Source of the DNA: Anaerolineae bacterium | Lineage (GTDB): Bacteria; Chloroflexota; Anaerolineae; Fen-1058 | DNA length: 64,000 nt | Direction: 5' to 3' | Assembly: GCA_003154115.1 (NCBI GenBank) | Contig: PMCF01000240.1 | Coordinates: forward strand, 7,813-71,812 | Part shown: piece by piece, positions 11,510 through 21,453 of the stretch | Position numbering within the stretch: the first letter of the stretch is position 1 | Layout: the number at the start of each line of letters is the position of its first letter | Notes under the pieces: model-generated | The model's input: the letters and a program-made list of their open reading frames with translations, nothing else | What the model was told of the DNA's origin: nothing | The model's database searches: none | Position numbers and translations under genes: made by a program

Positions 11510-12823
11510 TTACGCGCCTGGCAGTGAAGTCTTCAAGAGTTTTTCTGTGGCTTCACGCGCATGCCGCGTCACCGATTCACCATTGGTCAGCGCCGGATAA
11601 ATCTGCGCCGCATTCACGAGGTACAAATCTTTGATCGGTGTTTCCATGCTCGGAATCAGATTCATCCCATTCAACGGATGAATCGGCTCCACCAGCCGCT
11701 CGCGGTGCACGAACATGTGCTTGACCGAATCACGGCGGAAGTCCGGGAACATTTGCTCCAGAGTTTTCAACCACGTCTCACGCACTTCAGCATCACTCAG
11801 TTTGAACCATTCACTGCCCGGCACGGTGTATTTGGGCAAATAGACCAGATGATTGCCGCCCACATCTTTGGGATCGATGTAAGCCGTTGTCTCAATGATG
11901 CCCGTAAAGGGGATGCTGTCATCCGTGATGTAGAGCGTCCAATAGTTGGTTAAAGGCCGATCGAGCACCAGCAGCGGGCACACGATGCCGAGATAATCGG
12001 TCTTACCCAGAAAATCCCGATAGTCCTGCGGCAGCCCCGGCGTCAGCCGCGTGAACAGCGGCGTCTGCATCGTTACCACCACCCGATCGAACTCCTGCAG
12101 CCCGGCGGCCGTCTGGACGCCTTTGAGTTGTCCAGCGCGCGCGACAACTTCCTGCACTGGCGTCTTCAGCAAAATCTCGCCGCCGGCCTGGCGGATCTGG
12201 TTCGCCATCGCTTCAATCAAAGTAATGTAGCCGCCGATCAAGTAACCGGCCATTTCTTTTTGATTCGCGCCCGAGCGCGTGGACGACATGCGATTGAGGC
12301 GCGACCAGATATACGTGGCCGGAGTATTCTCAAAACTCCCGTCGAATTTGGCGCGCAGCATAGGCCGCCAGAATCTTTCAAATGTGCGCCGGCCACTGAC
12401 CTGTGTCAACCACTTCTCGACGTTAATGGCCTCGACCCGGTTGAGATTGCGCTCTAACCGCGCATATACGATCGTCAAACCCAGGCGAAAACGATCGATG
12501 AGACTGAGCGGTGGAAAGGTCATAAAGTCCTTCATGTCATTCATCTCGAAGAATTGACCCTGCTGATAAAACGCCGTCTTAGTCTCACGCGCACGATACC
12601 GATCGGCGATACCCAGGTCCGCAAACAGTGCTTGCAGGTGCGAATCGCTGGTCAGGATCGCGTGATAAAACCGATCGATGTTGTAGCCGTCCATCTTGAT
12701 AGGCCCGGCCAGGCCGCCAAGCGTATCACTCGCTTCGTAGATCGTCACCTTGACGCCCTGCTTCGTCAGGAAGTAGCCCAACGTAATACCCAGAATGCCC
12801 CCGCCAATAATTCCGATTCGCAT
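11510..12823 (-). CDS. NAD(P)/FAD-dependent oxidoreductase (amine oxidase/protoporphyrinogen-oxidase-like fold)
   Basis: MRIGIIGGGILGITLGYFLTKQGVKVTIYEASDTLGGLAG dinucleotide-binding motif. Confidence 0.8.
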   Translation of the reverse strand: MRIGIIGGGILGITLGYFLTKQGVKVTIYEASDTLGGLAGPIKMDGYNIDRFYHAILTSDSHLQALFADLGIADRYRARETKTAFYQQGQFFEMNDMKDFMTFPPLSLIDRFRLGLTIVYARLERNLNRVEAINVEKWLTQVSGRRTFERFWRPMLRAKFDGSFENTPATYIWSRLNRMSSTRSGANQKEMAGYLIGGYITLIEAMANQIRQAGGEILLKTPVQEVVARAGQLKGVQTAAGLQEFDRVVVTMQTPLFTRLTPGLPQDYRDFLGKTDYLGIVCPLLVLDRPLTNYWTLYITDDSIPFTGIIETTAYIDPKDVGGNHLVYLPKYTVPGSEWFKLSDAEVRETWLKTLEQMFPDFRRDSVKHMFVHRERLVEPIHPLNGMNLIPSMETPIKDLYLVNAAQIYPALTNGESVTRHAREATEKLLKTSLPGA

Positions 12824-12841
12824 GCTTGAACTCTCCGCAAA

Positions 12842-12873
12842 CGCTCGCAGCTGCTGAACCGCAGCTGCGAGCG
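12842..12873 (-). other. Perfect 13-bp stem hairpin in the leader between wecB and the FAD oxidoreductase gene
   Basis: CGCTCGCAGCTGC-tgaacc-GCAGCTGCGAGCG. Confidence 0.7.
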
Positions 12874-12948
12874 CACACTCATCTAAAATGCCGCTCGGCC
12901 ACCTCGGCTAAGCGGCAAGTCTATCATCATTCTACACCCGCGCGCTAC

Positions 12949-14070
12949 TTAGATCGTCACCATTTGAGCGGGCGCCGGCACGGCCACACGATCGTAATTC
13001 TGCCCGAATTCCAACGCGCCGTTGCTGATGATGTCGGTGATACGCTCAGCCGCGTGCCCATCACCAAATAACGGCGGATGCTCAACGGGCGGCATAAAGT
13101 CACGTACCGTAGTGATAATCAGTTCGGGATTGGCGCCAACCAGCTGATTCCAGCCCACTTCAACCGTTTCATGCAACTCTGTTTCATCACGCAAGGTGAT
13201 GCAGGGTATGGACAGGAAGTAGGCTTCGCGCTGCACGCCGCCCGAGTCAGTCAGGATGGCCCGCGCGTTGCTCTCCAACATCAACATATCCAGATAGCCA
13301 ACCGGTTCGATCGCCAGGACATGCGGCGCGAAAGATAATCCCAAGCGATCGATTACGGCCTGCGTGCGCGGATGAACGGGAAACACGATCGGCTCACGAA
13401 TCGCATTGAACGCGCCGACGATCCGGCGCAAGTTCTCAGGGCTGTCCGTGTTGACGGCACGATGCACCGTCGCCAGCAAGTAATAGCCGGCGAGCAGCCC
13501 GGTGCGCGAGAGAATGGTAGACGTCGCACGCGCCACGGGGAGGTTCTGCTGCAAAGCATCCAGCATGACATCGCCGCTGTAGTGCACACCCTTGACAATT
13601 CCCTCTTCGGCCAGATGCCGCACCGCGGTCTGGGTAACACAGAACAGCAGATCCGCGAGGCGATCGGCGACCAGCCGATTAATCTCTTCCGGCATGCGTT
13701 TGTTATAGGAGCGCTCGCCAGCCTCGATGTGGACGAGCGGAATGTGCATTTTCGCCGCCGCCAGGGCGCCGACCAGGGTCGAATTGGTGTCGCCGCGGAT
13801 AACCACACAGTCCGGCTTCATGTCGAGCAGCGCGCGTTCCAGGCTCATCAGCATCTCGCCGGTCTGTTCGCCATGGCTGCCCGAGCCTACTTCCAGGTCG
13901 ATATCCGGCTCCGGCAGCTGCAAATGCTCAAAGAAGACCCGCGACATGCGATAGTCGTAATGCTGACCCGTATGAATGAGGATTTCGCGATGCTTCCGGC
14001 GCAACGCCCGGCTGACCGGCGCGGCCTGGATAAATTCCGGACGGGCACCCACGATCGACACAATCTTCAT
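12949..14070 (-). CDS. wecB: UDP-N-acetylglucosamine 2-epimerase (non-hydrolysing, WecB/WbpI family)
   Basis: MKIVSIVGARPEFIQAAPVSRALRRKHREILIHTGQHYDYRMS...HIEAGERSYNKRMPEEINR...DSGGVQREAYF; start refined to 14070 (ATGA overlap with upstream GT2). Confidence 0.9.
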   Translation of the reverse strand: MKIVSIVGARPEFIQAAPVSRALRRKHREILIHTGQHYDYRMSRVFFEHLQLPEPDIDLEVGSGSHGEQTGEMLMSLERALLDMKPDCVVIRGDTNSTLVGALAAAKMHIPLVHIEAGERSYNKRMPEEINRLVADRLADLLFCVTQTAVRHLAEEGIVKGVHYSGDVMLDALQQNLPVARATSTILSRTGLLAGYYLLATVHRAVNTDSPENLRRIVGAFNAIREPIVFPVHPRTQAVIDRLGLSFAPHVLAIEPVGYLDMLMLESNARAILTDSGGVQREAYFLSIPCITLRDETELHETVEVGWNQLVGANPELIITTVRDFMPPVEHPPLFGDGHAAERITDIISNGALEFGQNYDRVAVPAPAQMVTI

Positions 14071-14819
14071 GCGGCGCTCTCCGGCTCCAGCGGCTCTGGC
14101 AGCGGTGCCAGCTTCAAACGCCGCAACACCACACTCCACTGAAAGCGCAGATGCGCCCGGATGATACGGAAAATCTTGGCTTTGGAGGCGCCGGCGGCGC
14201 GCGAGTGCAGAACCGTGGGATACTCGGCAACCCGGTAGCCCATCAACATGGCATTGACCATCAATTCGGTCCCCGCGAGGAAGCCGTTCGAATAGAAAGG
14301 AACCCGGCGCGTTACTTCACGCCGATAAGCGCGGAAGAGCGCCGTGTAGGTGGAAATGTGTCGATCGACAATGATCTGATAGATGAAGGATGAACCCCGA
14401 CTGAGAATAATGCGATAGTGCGGCACGTTTTCGATGCCGCCCGCGCGGTGATACGGCGAAGCGGTCACAATGTCGATGTCAGACTTGAGGTAGGCCAACA
14501 GCAATGGAATCTCGTCAAACCGATAGGTTCCATCGCTATCCGCTGTGACAACCACTTCTCCTTCAGCCTTGCTGAAGCCCGTGCGAATCGCCGCACCCAG
14601 ACCCAGATTCCGGGGATGCTGCACGATGCGCATGTCGGTCTGCCTGGCCGTGATCTCTTGCAACCGCGCATACGTGGCGTCAGTGCTGCCATCATCGACA
14701 TACACCACTTCCACGGTGCGATCGCGCCGGAGTTGTTCCACCACCGGGAACAACTTGGTTACCAGATCGGGCACACTGTCTTCCTCATTACAGCATGGAA
14801 TAACAATTGAGACATCCAT
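14067..14819 (-). CDS. GT2 family glycosyltransferase (dolichol-phosphate mannosyltransferase-like)
   Basis: MDVSIVIPCCNEEDSVPDLVTKLFPVVEQL...VVYVDDGSTDATY. Confidence 0.88.
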   Translation of the reverse strand: MDVSIVIPCCNEEDSVPDLVTKLFPVVEQLRRDRTVEVVYVDDGSTDATYARLQEITARQTDMRIVQHPRNLGLGAAIRTGFSKAEGEVVVTADSDGTYRFDEIPLLLAYLKSDIDIVTASPYHRAGGIENVPHYRIILSRGSSFIYQIIVDRHISTYTALFRAYRREVTRRVPFYSNGFLAGTELMVNAMLMGYRVAEYPTVLHSRAAGASKAKIFRIIRAHLRFQWSVVLRRLKLAPLPEPLEPESAA

Positions 14820-14823
14820 TCCA

Positions 14824-15837
14824 CTATTCCTTACTTTCTTCGCGTGCAGAATTTACCGGCGCAGACACGGGGTCGACGCGCGAACTCTGACGCGCCATGT
14901 CTGAAATTTGCGCAGCGTATTCCATCGCCTTCAAGCCGTCCTCCACACTCACCAGCGGCGGCCGATTCTCGCGCACACACCCGACAAAATGCTGCAGCTC
15001 CAGCAGCAGCGGTTCCGCCGCCGGAATGTGGATGTTTTCAACGATGCTTTCCTGCCGATACTTGGTGCCCTTGTATTCGTGCATCAACCGCCGGTGAATC
15101 GAGACGCTTTTGCTGAGCAGATCGCCTTCCACATAAGCGCTTTGGGCGGTGATATCCACGCGCCGCACCTTCGATTGCGTGACGCGCGAAGCGATCAGCG
15201 TCGCAATCGGACCATCGCGAAAAACAAAATTGGCTACAGCGTGATCAATCGCGCCGTTCATGACGGCCCGGCCCGAAGCCGTGACACTTTCCACCGGCAG
15301 GCCCACCAGGTTGAGCAAAATGTCGATGTCGTGGATCATCAAATCGTTGATGACGTTGACATCCTTATTGCTCGTATCGAACGGATTTTGCCGGCGAATT
15401 AAGATCGCCACAACCGATAAATCATCCGCTACGTTTTTGAGTTCGATAAACGTCGGGTTGAAACGCTCGATATGGCCCACCTGCACCACCAGGCCGCTCT
15501 TGCGCGCCTCTTGCACCAGCGTGTGGCTTTGCTCCAACGTATAAGCCAACGGCTTCTCGATCAAAGTATGCACGCCGGCGATAAACGCTTCCATAGCCAA
15601 ATCGAAGTGATAGGGCGTCGGCGTCGCAATGGTCACGACGTCGACTTCGCGCAACAGATCGATCGGAGAATCGAAATAGCGCGCCTCGTACCGCTCGGCA
15701 ATCTCGTGCCCGCGCACATGGTTCACATCAAACACGCCGACGAACTCCACCCCGCGCATGTTGGCATACACGCGGCAGTGCCGCTCGCCCATCACGCCTG
15801 CGCCAATCACGCCCGCCCGAATCAATTTCATGGTCAT
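14824..15837 (-). CDS. Gfo/Idh/MocA family oxidoreductase (WlbA/WbpB-like)
   Basis: AGVIGAGVMGERHCRVYANMRGVEFVGVFDVN; EKPLAYTLEQSHTLVQEA. Confidence 0.85.
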   Translation of the reverse strand: MTMKLIRAGVIGAGVMGERHCRVYANMRGVEFVGVFDVNHVRGHEIAERYEARYFDSPIDLLREVDVVTIATPTPYHFDLAMEAFIAGVHTLIEKPLAYTLEQSHTLVQEARKSGLVVQVGHIERFNPTFIELKNVADDLSVVAILIRRQNPFDTSNKDVNVINDLMIHDIDILLNLVGLPVESVTASGRAVMNGAIDHAVANFVFRDGPIATLIASRVTQSKVRRVDITAQSAYVEGDLLSKSVSIHRRLMHEYKGTKYRQESIVENIHIPAAEPLLLELQHFVGCVRENRPPLVSVEDGLKAMEYAAQISDMARQSSRVDPVSAPVNSAREESKE

Positions 15838-15921
15838 GCTAAGCTCCTAAAAAAATACCTGTACTGGATGTTTAGAATAGACTCCCGAAGTTTTCGGAAA
15901 CGTCGGAAGTGAGTGGTTGAG

Positions 15922-17022
15922 CTAATCCAAACGAGAAGGCCGTTTCGCCACGCGGCGCGCTACAGCGATCAGCCCGAGAGCAGCGGCCGCGCTGCCCAAC
16001 AGAAGCCATACAACGCTGCCACCCGCTTGATTGACAGCCGTCAGGTCCAACAGCGTCACCGCCGTCGGCGGCGTGGTTTGAACGATCACACTGTTCACCC
16101 GGGGCGTCGCCAGGGCCGTGCCATTCAACGTCACGCGATACTGGAGGTATTGACCTGTCGTGTTGATGTCCCCTGCTACCGCCGTCCAAGTACCATCGGT
16201 CGGCGGGTTGAGATTACCCGAGCGTGTCTCGAACGCAAGCGACGTGCCCGTTGGCAGATAAGTGTCAGTCGTCAGCGTGACCCAGGTAGTTGAAGTGACA
16301 ACTGAGTCAAATGCGCGCGATTCAAACGTGCATGATGTTGGCGAGTAAGGAGCCATGCGGACCCAATCAATGATATACGTACCTACTCCGTTATCGCTAA
16401 ACAACGGGGAGCGATTTGTGAGATCCACGGCTTGTGTGTCAACCGAAGCATCGTCAATATAGTAGGTGACGTTTGTACCATTCCAATCGATCCGAAAGCG
16501 GTGCATTCCCCCTAGATACCCTGCGCCGAGTGCCACATCTGTAGTAGTTCGTGCGTATAAATCCGTACCTGTGCCGTCGGTTGTAAAGTAAGCCCAGGGC
16601 GAATACAGCCCGACGGGGTCAATAGAAGAAAAGCCCCCAAACTGATAGAGCGTGTTTGTAAACAGCCCCATATACTCTATGGAGGAAGCGCTAGTGACAG
16701 CGGGCCCATAGACCGCCGCGTTGTCAACCGTCAGCTGTCCACCGTTCACAGTGACAGATCCACCCGACTGCCATGTCTGGGTAATCCATCCAGAAGGCAA
16801 GCTGCCACCTGAAAAATCCGAAGCCATGGTCGGTAACAGGGTTACCTCACCGTTAATGCCGTCCGAGGTCGACGGCCCGACGAAGCACGAGCCGACTGTG
16901 CCTGCCGAAAAATTGGACACAGTGGTATCAACATGTCCCACATCGGCCAAGGCCACGCTCACCAGCAGCAGGCACAGAGCCGCCACACTAACAACTAATA
17001 GAGATTTACGAATGATCGACAT
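15922..17022 (-). CDS. Secreted, C-terminally membrane-anchored protein with concanavalin-like/LamG-type beta-sandwich (tentative)
   Basis: Start refined to 17022 (AAGGAGG SD); signal peptide MSIIRKSLLVVSVAALCLLLVSVALA; C-terminal VVWLLLGSAAAALGLIAVARRVAKR. Confidence 0.65.
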   Translation of the reverse strand: MSIIRKSLLVVSVAALCLLLVSVALADVGHVDTTVSNFSAGTVGSCFVGPSTSDGINGEVTLLPTMASDFSGGSLPSGWITQTWQSGGSVTVNGGQLTVDNAAVYGPAVTSASSIEYMGLFTNTLYQFGGFSSIDPVGLYSPWAYFTTDGTGTDLYARTTTDVALGAGYLGGMHRFRIDWNGTNVTYYIDDASVDTQAVDLTNRSPLFSDNGVGTYIIDWVRMAPYSPTSCTFESRAFDSVVTSTTWVTLTTDTYLPTGTSLAFETRSGNLNPPTDGTWTAVAGDINTTGQYLQYRVTLNGTALATPRVNSVIVQTTPPTAVTLLDLTAVNQAGGSVVWLLLGSAAAALGLIAVARRVAKRPSRLD

Positions 17023-17063
17023 GACACGCCTCCTTAAGAATGGAACGGGCGCAACGCTGAGGC

Positions 17064-20000
17064 TTAACGTCTCAACGCGCGCCGCTTTATCACGCTCACC
17101 ACTACGATTCCCCCGATACACAACGCTAGCAAGCCTCCCATGGCAAGCAGCAGATCCTGATCAACCACATGGGCCGAGAGTGACATCAGACGGATGGCGG
17201 TAGGCTCGTTTCCGCTAACCCACCCGGCGACAAAGGCCGTCCCTCCGAGAGTTGAAGCCGGTATATTGGTAATAACATAGCTACTCCCTATCTTCGAAAC
17301 AGGTCCGGTCCAGCTCCAGATAGGCCAACATGTCAAGGGAGAATTGCGTGTGTCGCAAGCTGTACCGACTAAATTGTTTGGGCTAACATAGCTCATCTGC
17401 GGGGGGTATGCGACTACATCCGCGCATTTCGCCATGTTAATGGGCACTGACAAATCCCAGGTACCAGTGGCGCCAGATTCAAGAAAGATGTCAAAGTAGC
17501 TAGAGCAAATTTGGGTGCGCGCCGAATCAAAATAGGGCTGGACGTTGCCATGACTGATCATGACCACTTGCCCGCTGCCGGTGGTGGCCGTGATCCGCGC
17601 TGTGCCATACAATCCATCGGCCAACGCGGCGCCGTTACTGCCAACCGTCCAGGTGATTACCGGCGCGCCCAGGCGCGTATTCCAACTGGCATCAGCCAGA
17701 CCCTGGGGAGGAGAGGAATAAGTCGATATCCCCCACCAGTTATGGACTAATCCTGCACATCCACCCGGCGTATCGCTACAGGCTCGCGAGAACCCAGTAA
17801 TATTATTGGCATACCCTTGCGGAAGACCGGTCCCCGTCAGCGTAAAGACCGTGCTCCCGCTAATGGTAGTTGTCAGGTTGACACCGTACAGGGTGACATT
17901 CCCTGCCCCAACATTGAATAGGATCTTATTCGTCCCGGTCCAGCGGATCGTATTCAACTGTCCGGGCATGCTGCGCAGCGTCACGTTACGTACTCCCCCA
18001 TTCCCTGTGCTCACCGTCGAAGAAACGGTATTGACACCTGAGATGACGATGGTGCCATTAAAATCGGTGGCGGTCAGGGCGCTTTGCAGGGCATTGAAAC
18101 AGGGCAGTAGACCGCCACATACTCCCGTGGGAGAAAGATATGTAATCGGCTGCAATTTCTGATACTGCGCGACATACGACCCGGCGCGGCTGTCAAAGAC
18201 TGCATAGTTGATACCTTTGATGGTTTGTATGGTATACGGCAGAGGACTGCCATCCCGCGTTAGCGCAACCAGTGTTCCATCAACGTAGCTATTGGGCAGT
18301 AAGGCCTGAATTCCATTCGCATAAGTGCCGGTGATGACATTGAAGGTCAGCGTGGACGTGAAAGTGGAGGTAGTCCACGTCATATTCTGAAACGACGAGG
18401 CATTGCGCCCATCCAACCACCGCAACATTTGGAGCGATGACACAACTGGTACGCCGTAGCTCTTGGTCAAGGTGATCACTTGGGAACCCACATCGCCCGG
18501 CGTAGCCGTATCGGTGTGAATATTCAGAGTGAAGACCCCGTAATAACCTTCGGCTTGCACCGCCCGATCGAGAAAAGTGGTCAACCAGGTAATCATACTA
18601 AACGAGCTACGCGGGTCGCCGGCATCATCAGGCAATTGGGTTGTTGCCTGATAGACGTCGAATAGAGAGCCGTTCGTGTCGGCAAAGCGCATGGGCATGG
18701 CCGAGCCTGTCAAGAGACCAGGCTGGGTGATATCCCATGCATTGGGCGTAAACAAAGCCGCATACAAGGAGTAATAGTTGGTATCCAGACGGACGCCATT
18801 GTTTGCGGAAACATTGACCTGAGTGGCCCAATCGTTCCACACAACGCAATGGGTACGATTGGTCTGGGGCGCGGGCAAGTTGGGATAGGCCGCAGCAAAG
18901 GCACTCAGCTGCGTGGTAAACGCCGTTGCCAGGCTGGCAGGCGTATAGCTGCCGCAGTCAGTTAAAATGTGAGCGGCGACCTCAAACCCCTGAGCATTGT
19001 AGGCCGCTAATTCCGTGTCGGAAAAATTACTACTCACGTAGATGTAAGAAGTGCTGCGAATACACTGCCAATCATCTACCGAGCATCCAACCGGGCTGCT
19101 GGCAATGAAATCATCAAAGCGGACCTTGGTTCCCCCTAAGCCGTGATCATCCCCCGTCATGACCACCGCGGCCTTCTCGCCACGCGGCAAGTACCAGAAA
19201 CGCGGCAGCGGCTTCTTGTCAGAATTCATGGACAAAATCATATTCGCCAGCAAACGCTGCTGCTCGTCGGCCTGTGGGATGGCGATCTTGCTGGTATCCA
19301 GCCAATCGGGCTGTGGATCAATCCAGGCGTTTCCGAAGAACAGATCGTTGGAACGGACGATGCCATCCCCATCACGATCCTCACCCGCCCACAGCGGATT
19401 GCCCTGGCGGGTGTAAACAATCGAGCGCGCCAGATCATACGTGAAAGCCGCCGCCTGTCCGCCATTGGACCCTACACTTCGCAGCGTTACAGCAGGGTTC
19501 GAAGTCGCTAGAGCTGCGGTAGAGTAGAGCGTCGCCACCGCGGTAGCCCCGTTCAGAGCATAACGATCCGCCACACCATGATATTGAATAGTGGGCGTTA
19601 CAATTCCGGCGCCGGGCGCAACCGCCGTATCGACAAGCAAATAGGCATCTGACAGGAAATCGTTCGCGTCAGTCAACCCCAGCAGGCTAGCCAACTGCTT
19701 GTCGGGCCGCATGGCGATGAGGTTGCCGCCGGCCGTAACCCAATCGGTAAACGTCGTCACTTGCGCCGCCGAGAGCGGCATTTCACCCAGAATCACCACA
19801 TCGTAATTCGCTAACAGCGCCGCATTGACTTGGGAAATGTCCGTTAAGGTATACGCATTAAACCCTTCTGTGCGGAGAATTTCCGTATAGTAGCGACTAA
19901 AAGGATAGCCCGCATTCGCCACGATCAAGATCGGTCCGCCCGGTCCTTCATTAGAAAGCGCCGCTGGGGGTGCACCGGTCGTAAACGACCAACTGTCATC

Positions 20001-20915
20001 GCTGGCCAGCGCGTTACCAGACAGGTCTTTCACCCCGCTGGCGCCGCCCTTAACCCGCGCCGTATAAGAGGTTGAAAATTTAAGCGCAGAAATTGGCACC
20101 AGATTAACGGCGTGCGAAAAATTATCGGCAGAAATCGTGGCCGTAACCAGGTTGTTTGACGGATCACGCAATTCGACCGTAGTAGAGGTAACCGTCGTGG
20201 TAGACAATGCCTCGCTAAACCGCGCCTCAATTACTGAACCAATGTCAACGTTAGTAGCGCCCGCCGCCGGCGTAACACTCAGAACGGTAGGCGGAACGAC
20301 ATCTGTAGGATAAGTGGGATTGAAAATGACATCCACCCAAAAATTATCATTGCCAGAGGTGCCAGGATATCTATCGGGTGGTCCTGCCTGGAAATAACCA
20401 GCCTGGGATTGCGTATGAAGTGGAGAATTGTTTATAGGGGAGTTCAGGTCATTAGAGTCAGGAGAGGCTGTGCGTGCGAAATAGCCAATACTTGAGTAGT
20501 AAGAAGCAATGTAGTCTGTCCCCGCCACAATCGACACAGGCGTCTGAAAGTAAGCTGTCTGCCAACCGGAAGCCGTTTCAGCCTGAAAATTGGCAACCGC
20601 TACCAGCGTGCCACCTACTGTCCACAAATGTCCCCAATGGGTTGTCTGCGTATCGCTAATGGCCTTATAAAAGCGAAGTCCGGTCAAATAGCCATTTTGA
20701 TCCGCAGAGAACCTGACGCCCAACTCTTGCGAATAACCCTGGGTTACATTCGTTTCCAGCGGAGCTGGAAGTGTATCCCAAATGCTGCATGGGCACGCCA
20801 TAGGCGCTTGCACTGGCGCGGGAGCAACCGTAGCCTGCGCGGTAGAGGCAAAAGTGAATATCAGGACAAAGATCAAAATCACTTGAGCGATGCGTGTGTT
20901 GATGGCTGGATTCAT
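17064..20915 (-). CDS. Secreted protein paralogous to the N-terminal part of the 3296 product (DUF4082, Ig-like, ThuA-like, deacetylase-like core) with C-terminal TM anchor
   Basis: Start refined to 20915 (AGGAG SD); [56 protein letters not shown] and [12 protein letters not shown] match the 3296 protein. Confidence 0.85.
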   Translation of the reverse strand: MNPAINTRIAQVILIFVLIFTFASTAQATVAPAPVQAPMACPCSIWDTLPAPLETNVTQGYSQELGVRFSADQNGYLTGLRFYKAISDTQTTHWGHLWTVGGTLVAVANFQAETASGWQTAYFQTPVSIVAGTDYIASYYSSIGYFARTASPDSNDLNSPINNSPLHTQSQAGYFQAGPPDRYPGTSGNDNFWVDVIFNPTYPTDVVPPTVLSVTPAAGATNVDIGSVIEARFSEALSTTTVTSTTVELRDPSNNLVTATISADNFSHAVNLVPISALKFSTSYTARVKGGASGVKDLSGNALASDDSWSFTTGAPPAALSNEGPGGPILIVANAGYPFSRYYTEILRTEGFNAYTLTDISQVNAALLANYDVVILGEMPLSAAQVTTFTDWVTAGGNLIAMRPDKQLASLLGLTDANDFLSDAYLLVDTAVAPGAGIVTPTIQYHGVADRYALNGATAVATLYSTAALATSNPAVTLRSVGSNGGQAAAFTYDLARSIVYTRQGNPLWAGEDRDGDGIVRSNDLFFGNAWIDPQPDWLDTSKIAIPQADEQQRLLANMILSMNSDKKPLPRFWYLPRGEKAAVVMTGDDHGLGGTKVRFDDFIASSPVGCSVDDWQCIRSTSYIYVSSNFSDTELAAYNAQGFEVAAHILTDCGSYTPASLATAFTTQLSAFAAAYPNLPAPQTNRTHCVVWNDWATQVNVSANNGVRLDTNYYSLYAALFTPNAWDITQPGLLTGSAMPMRFADTNGSLFDVYQATTQLPDDAGDPRSSFSMITWLTTFLDRAVQAEGYYGVFTLNIHTDTATPGDVGSQVITLTKSYGVPVVSSLQMLRWLDGRNASSFQNMTWTTSTFTSTLTFNVITGTYANGIQALLPNSYVDGTLVALTRDGSPLPYTIQTIKGINYAVFDSRAGSYVAQYQKLQPITYLSPTGVCGGLLPCFNALQSALTATDFNGTIVISGVNTVSSTVSTGNGGVRNVTLRSMPGQLNTIRWTGTNKILFNVGAGNVTLYGVNLTTTISGSTVFTLTGTGLPQGYANNITGFSRACSDTPGGCAGLVHNWWGISTYSSPPQGLADASWNTRLGAPVITWTVGSNGAALADGLYGTARITATTGSGQVVMISHGNVQPYFDSARTQICSSYFDIFLESGATGTWDLSVPINMAKCADVVAYPPQMSYVSPNNLVGTACDTRNSPLTCWPIWSWTGPVSKIGSSYVITNIPASTLGGTAFVAGWVSGNEPTAIRLMSLSAHVVDQDLLLAMGGLLALCIGGIVVVSVIKRRALRR

Positions 20916-20955
20916 AATCAATATTCTCCTTGGCAACCCTATAAACAACATCTTG

Positions 20956-21092
20956 ATTGTAAGCGCCCGTAGTTTGCAAGCAGTGTGAGAAAAAGTGCGA
21001 CACTTGGTTTCATGGTATATTTTTCGTCAAAAACCTTTGACGAGTACCTATCAGGCACTCAATTGTGGCAAATCGCGTTAGAGCAGGTTAGA
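20956..21092 (-). promoter_or_regulatory. Composite promoter site D (minus): TCTAACC (21092-21086)/TCTAACG (21082-21076), TTGACGAAAAATATAC (from 21030), CAAAC (20976), -10 TACAAT (20961-20956)
   Basis: Exact 54- and 15-bp spacings shared with the other three sites. Confidence 0.75.
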
Positions 21093-21277
21093 TTTTTTCA
21101 TGCATCATCCCTCTCAAGCAGTCTGGTCCAGAATCCTTCTAAGTTCGACCACCTGCTGAATAACGTCCGAGAACGAATCGAAGACGCGTTTGACATTTTA
21201 CAAAGAAGCCAGATTTACGGCAACTATTCCGGCGCACTTCCTCACCAGGAGCTAGACCAGCAAGTGCGTCAAAGAAA

Positions 21278-21416
21278 TCTAACCCGCTCTAACGCAACCT
21301 GCGACACTCGCTGCGCCTGGATAAAAATCCTAACATGTTTTTTGACGAAAGCCATACACAACACTCGCTGAAACCGGGATTGCTTCAACCACTCACAAAC
21401 CCGCCTGCACGATAAT
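21278..21416 (+). promoter_or_regulatory. Composite promoter site B: TCTAACC (21278)/TCTAACG (21288), TTGACGAAAGCCATAC (21342), CAAAC (21396), -10 GATAAT (21411)
   Basis: Exact 54- and 15-bp spacings shared with the other three sites. Confidence 0.75.
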
Positions 21417-21453
21417 TCAATCGGTACAAACTACGCTAAGGCAGGAGTTGGGA

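Noticed and set aside
20985-21371. 128-aa plus-strand ORF
   Set aside because: Lies across the divergent intergenic region and coincides with the two composite promoters; no SD or recognisable family
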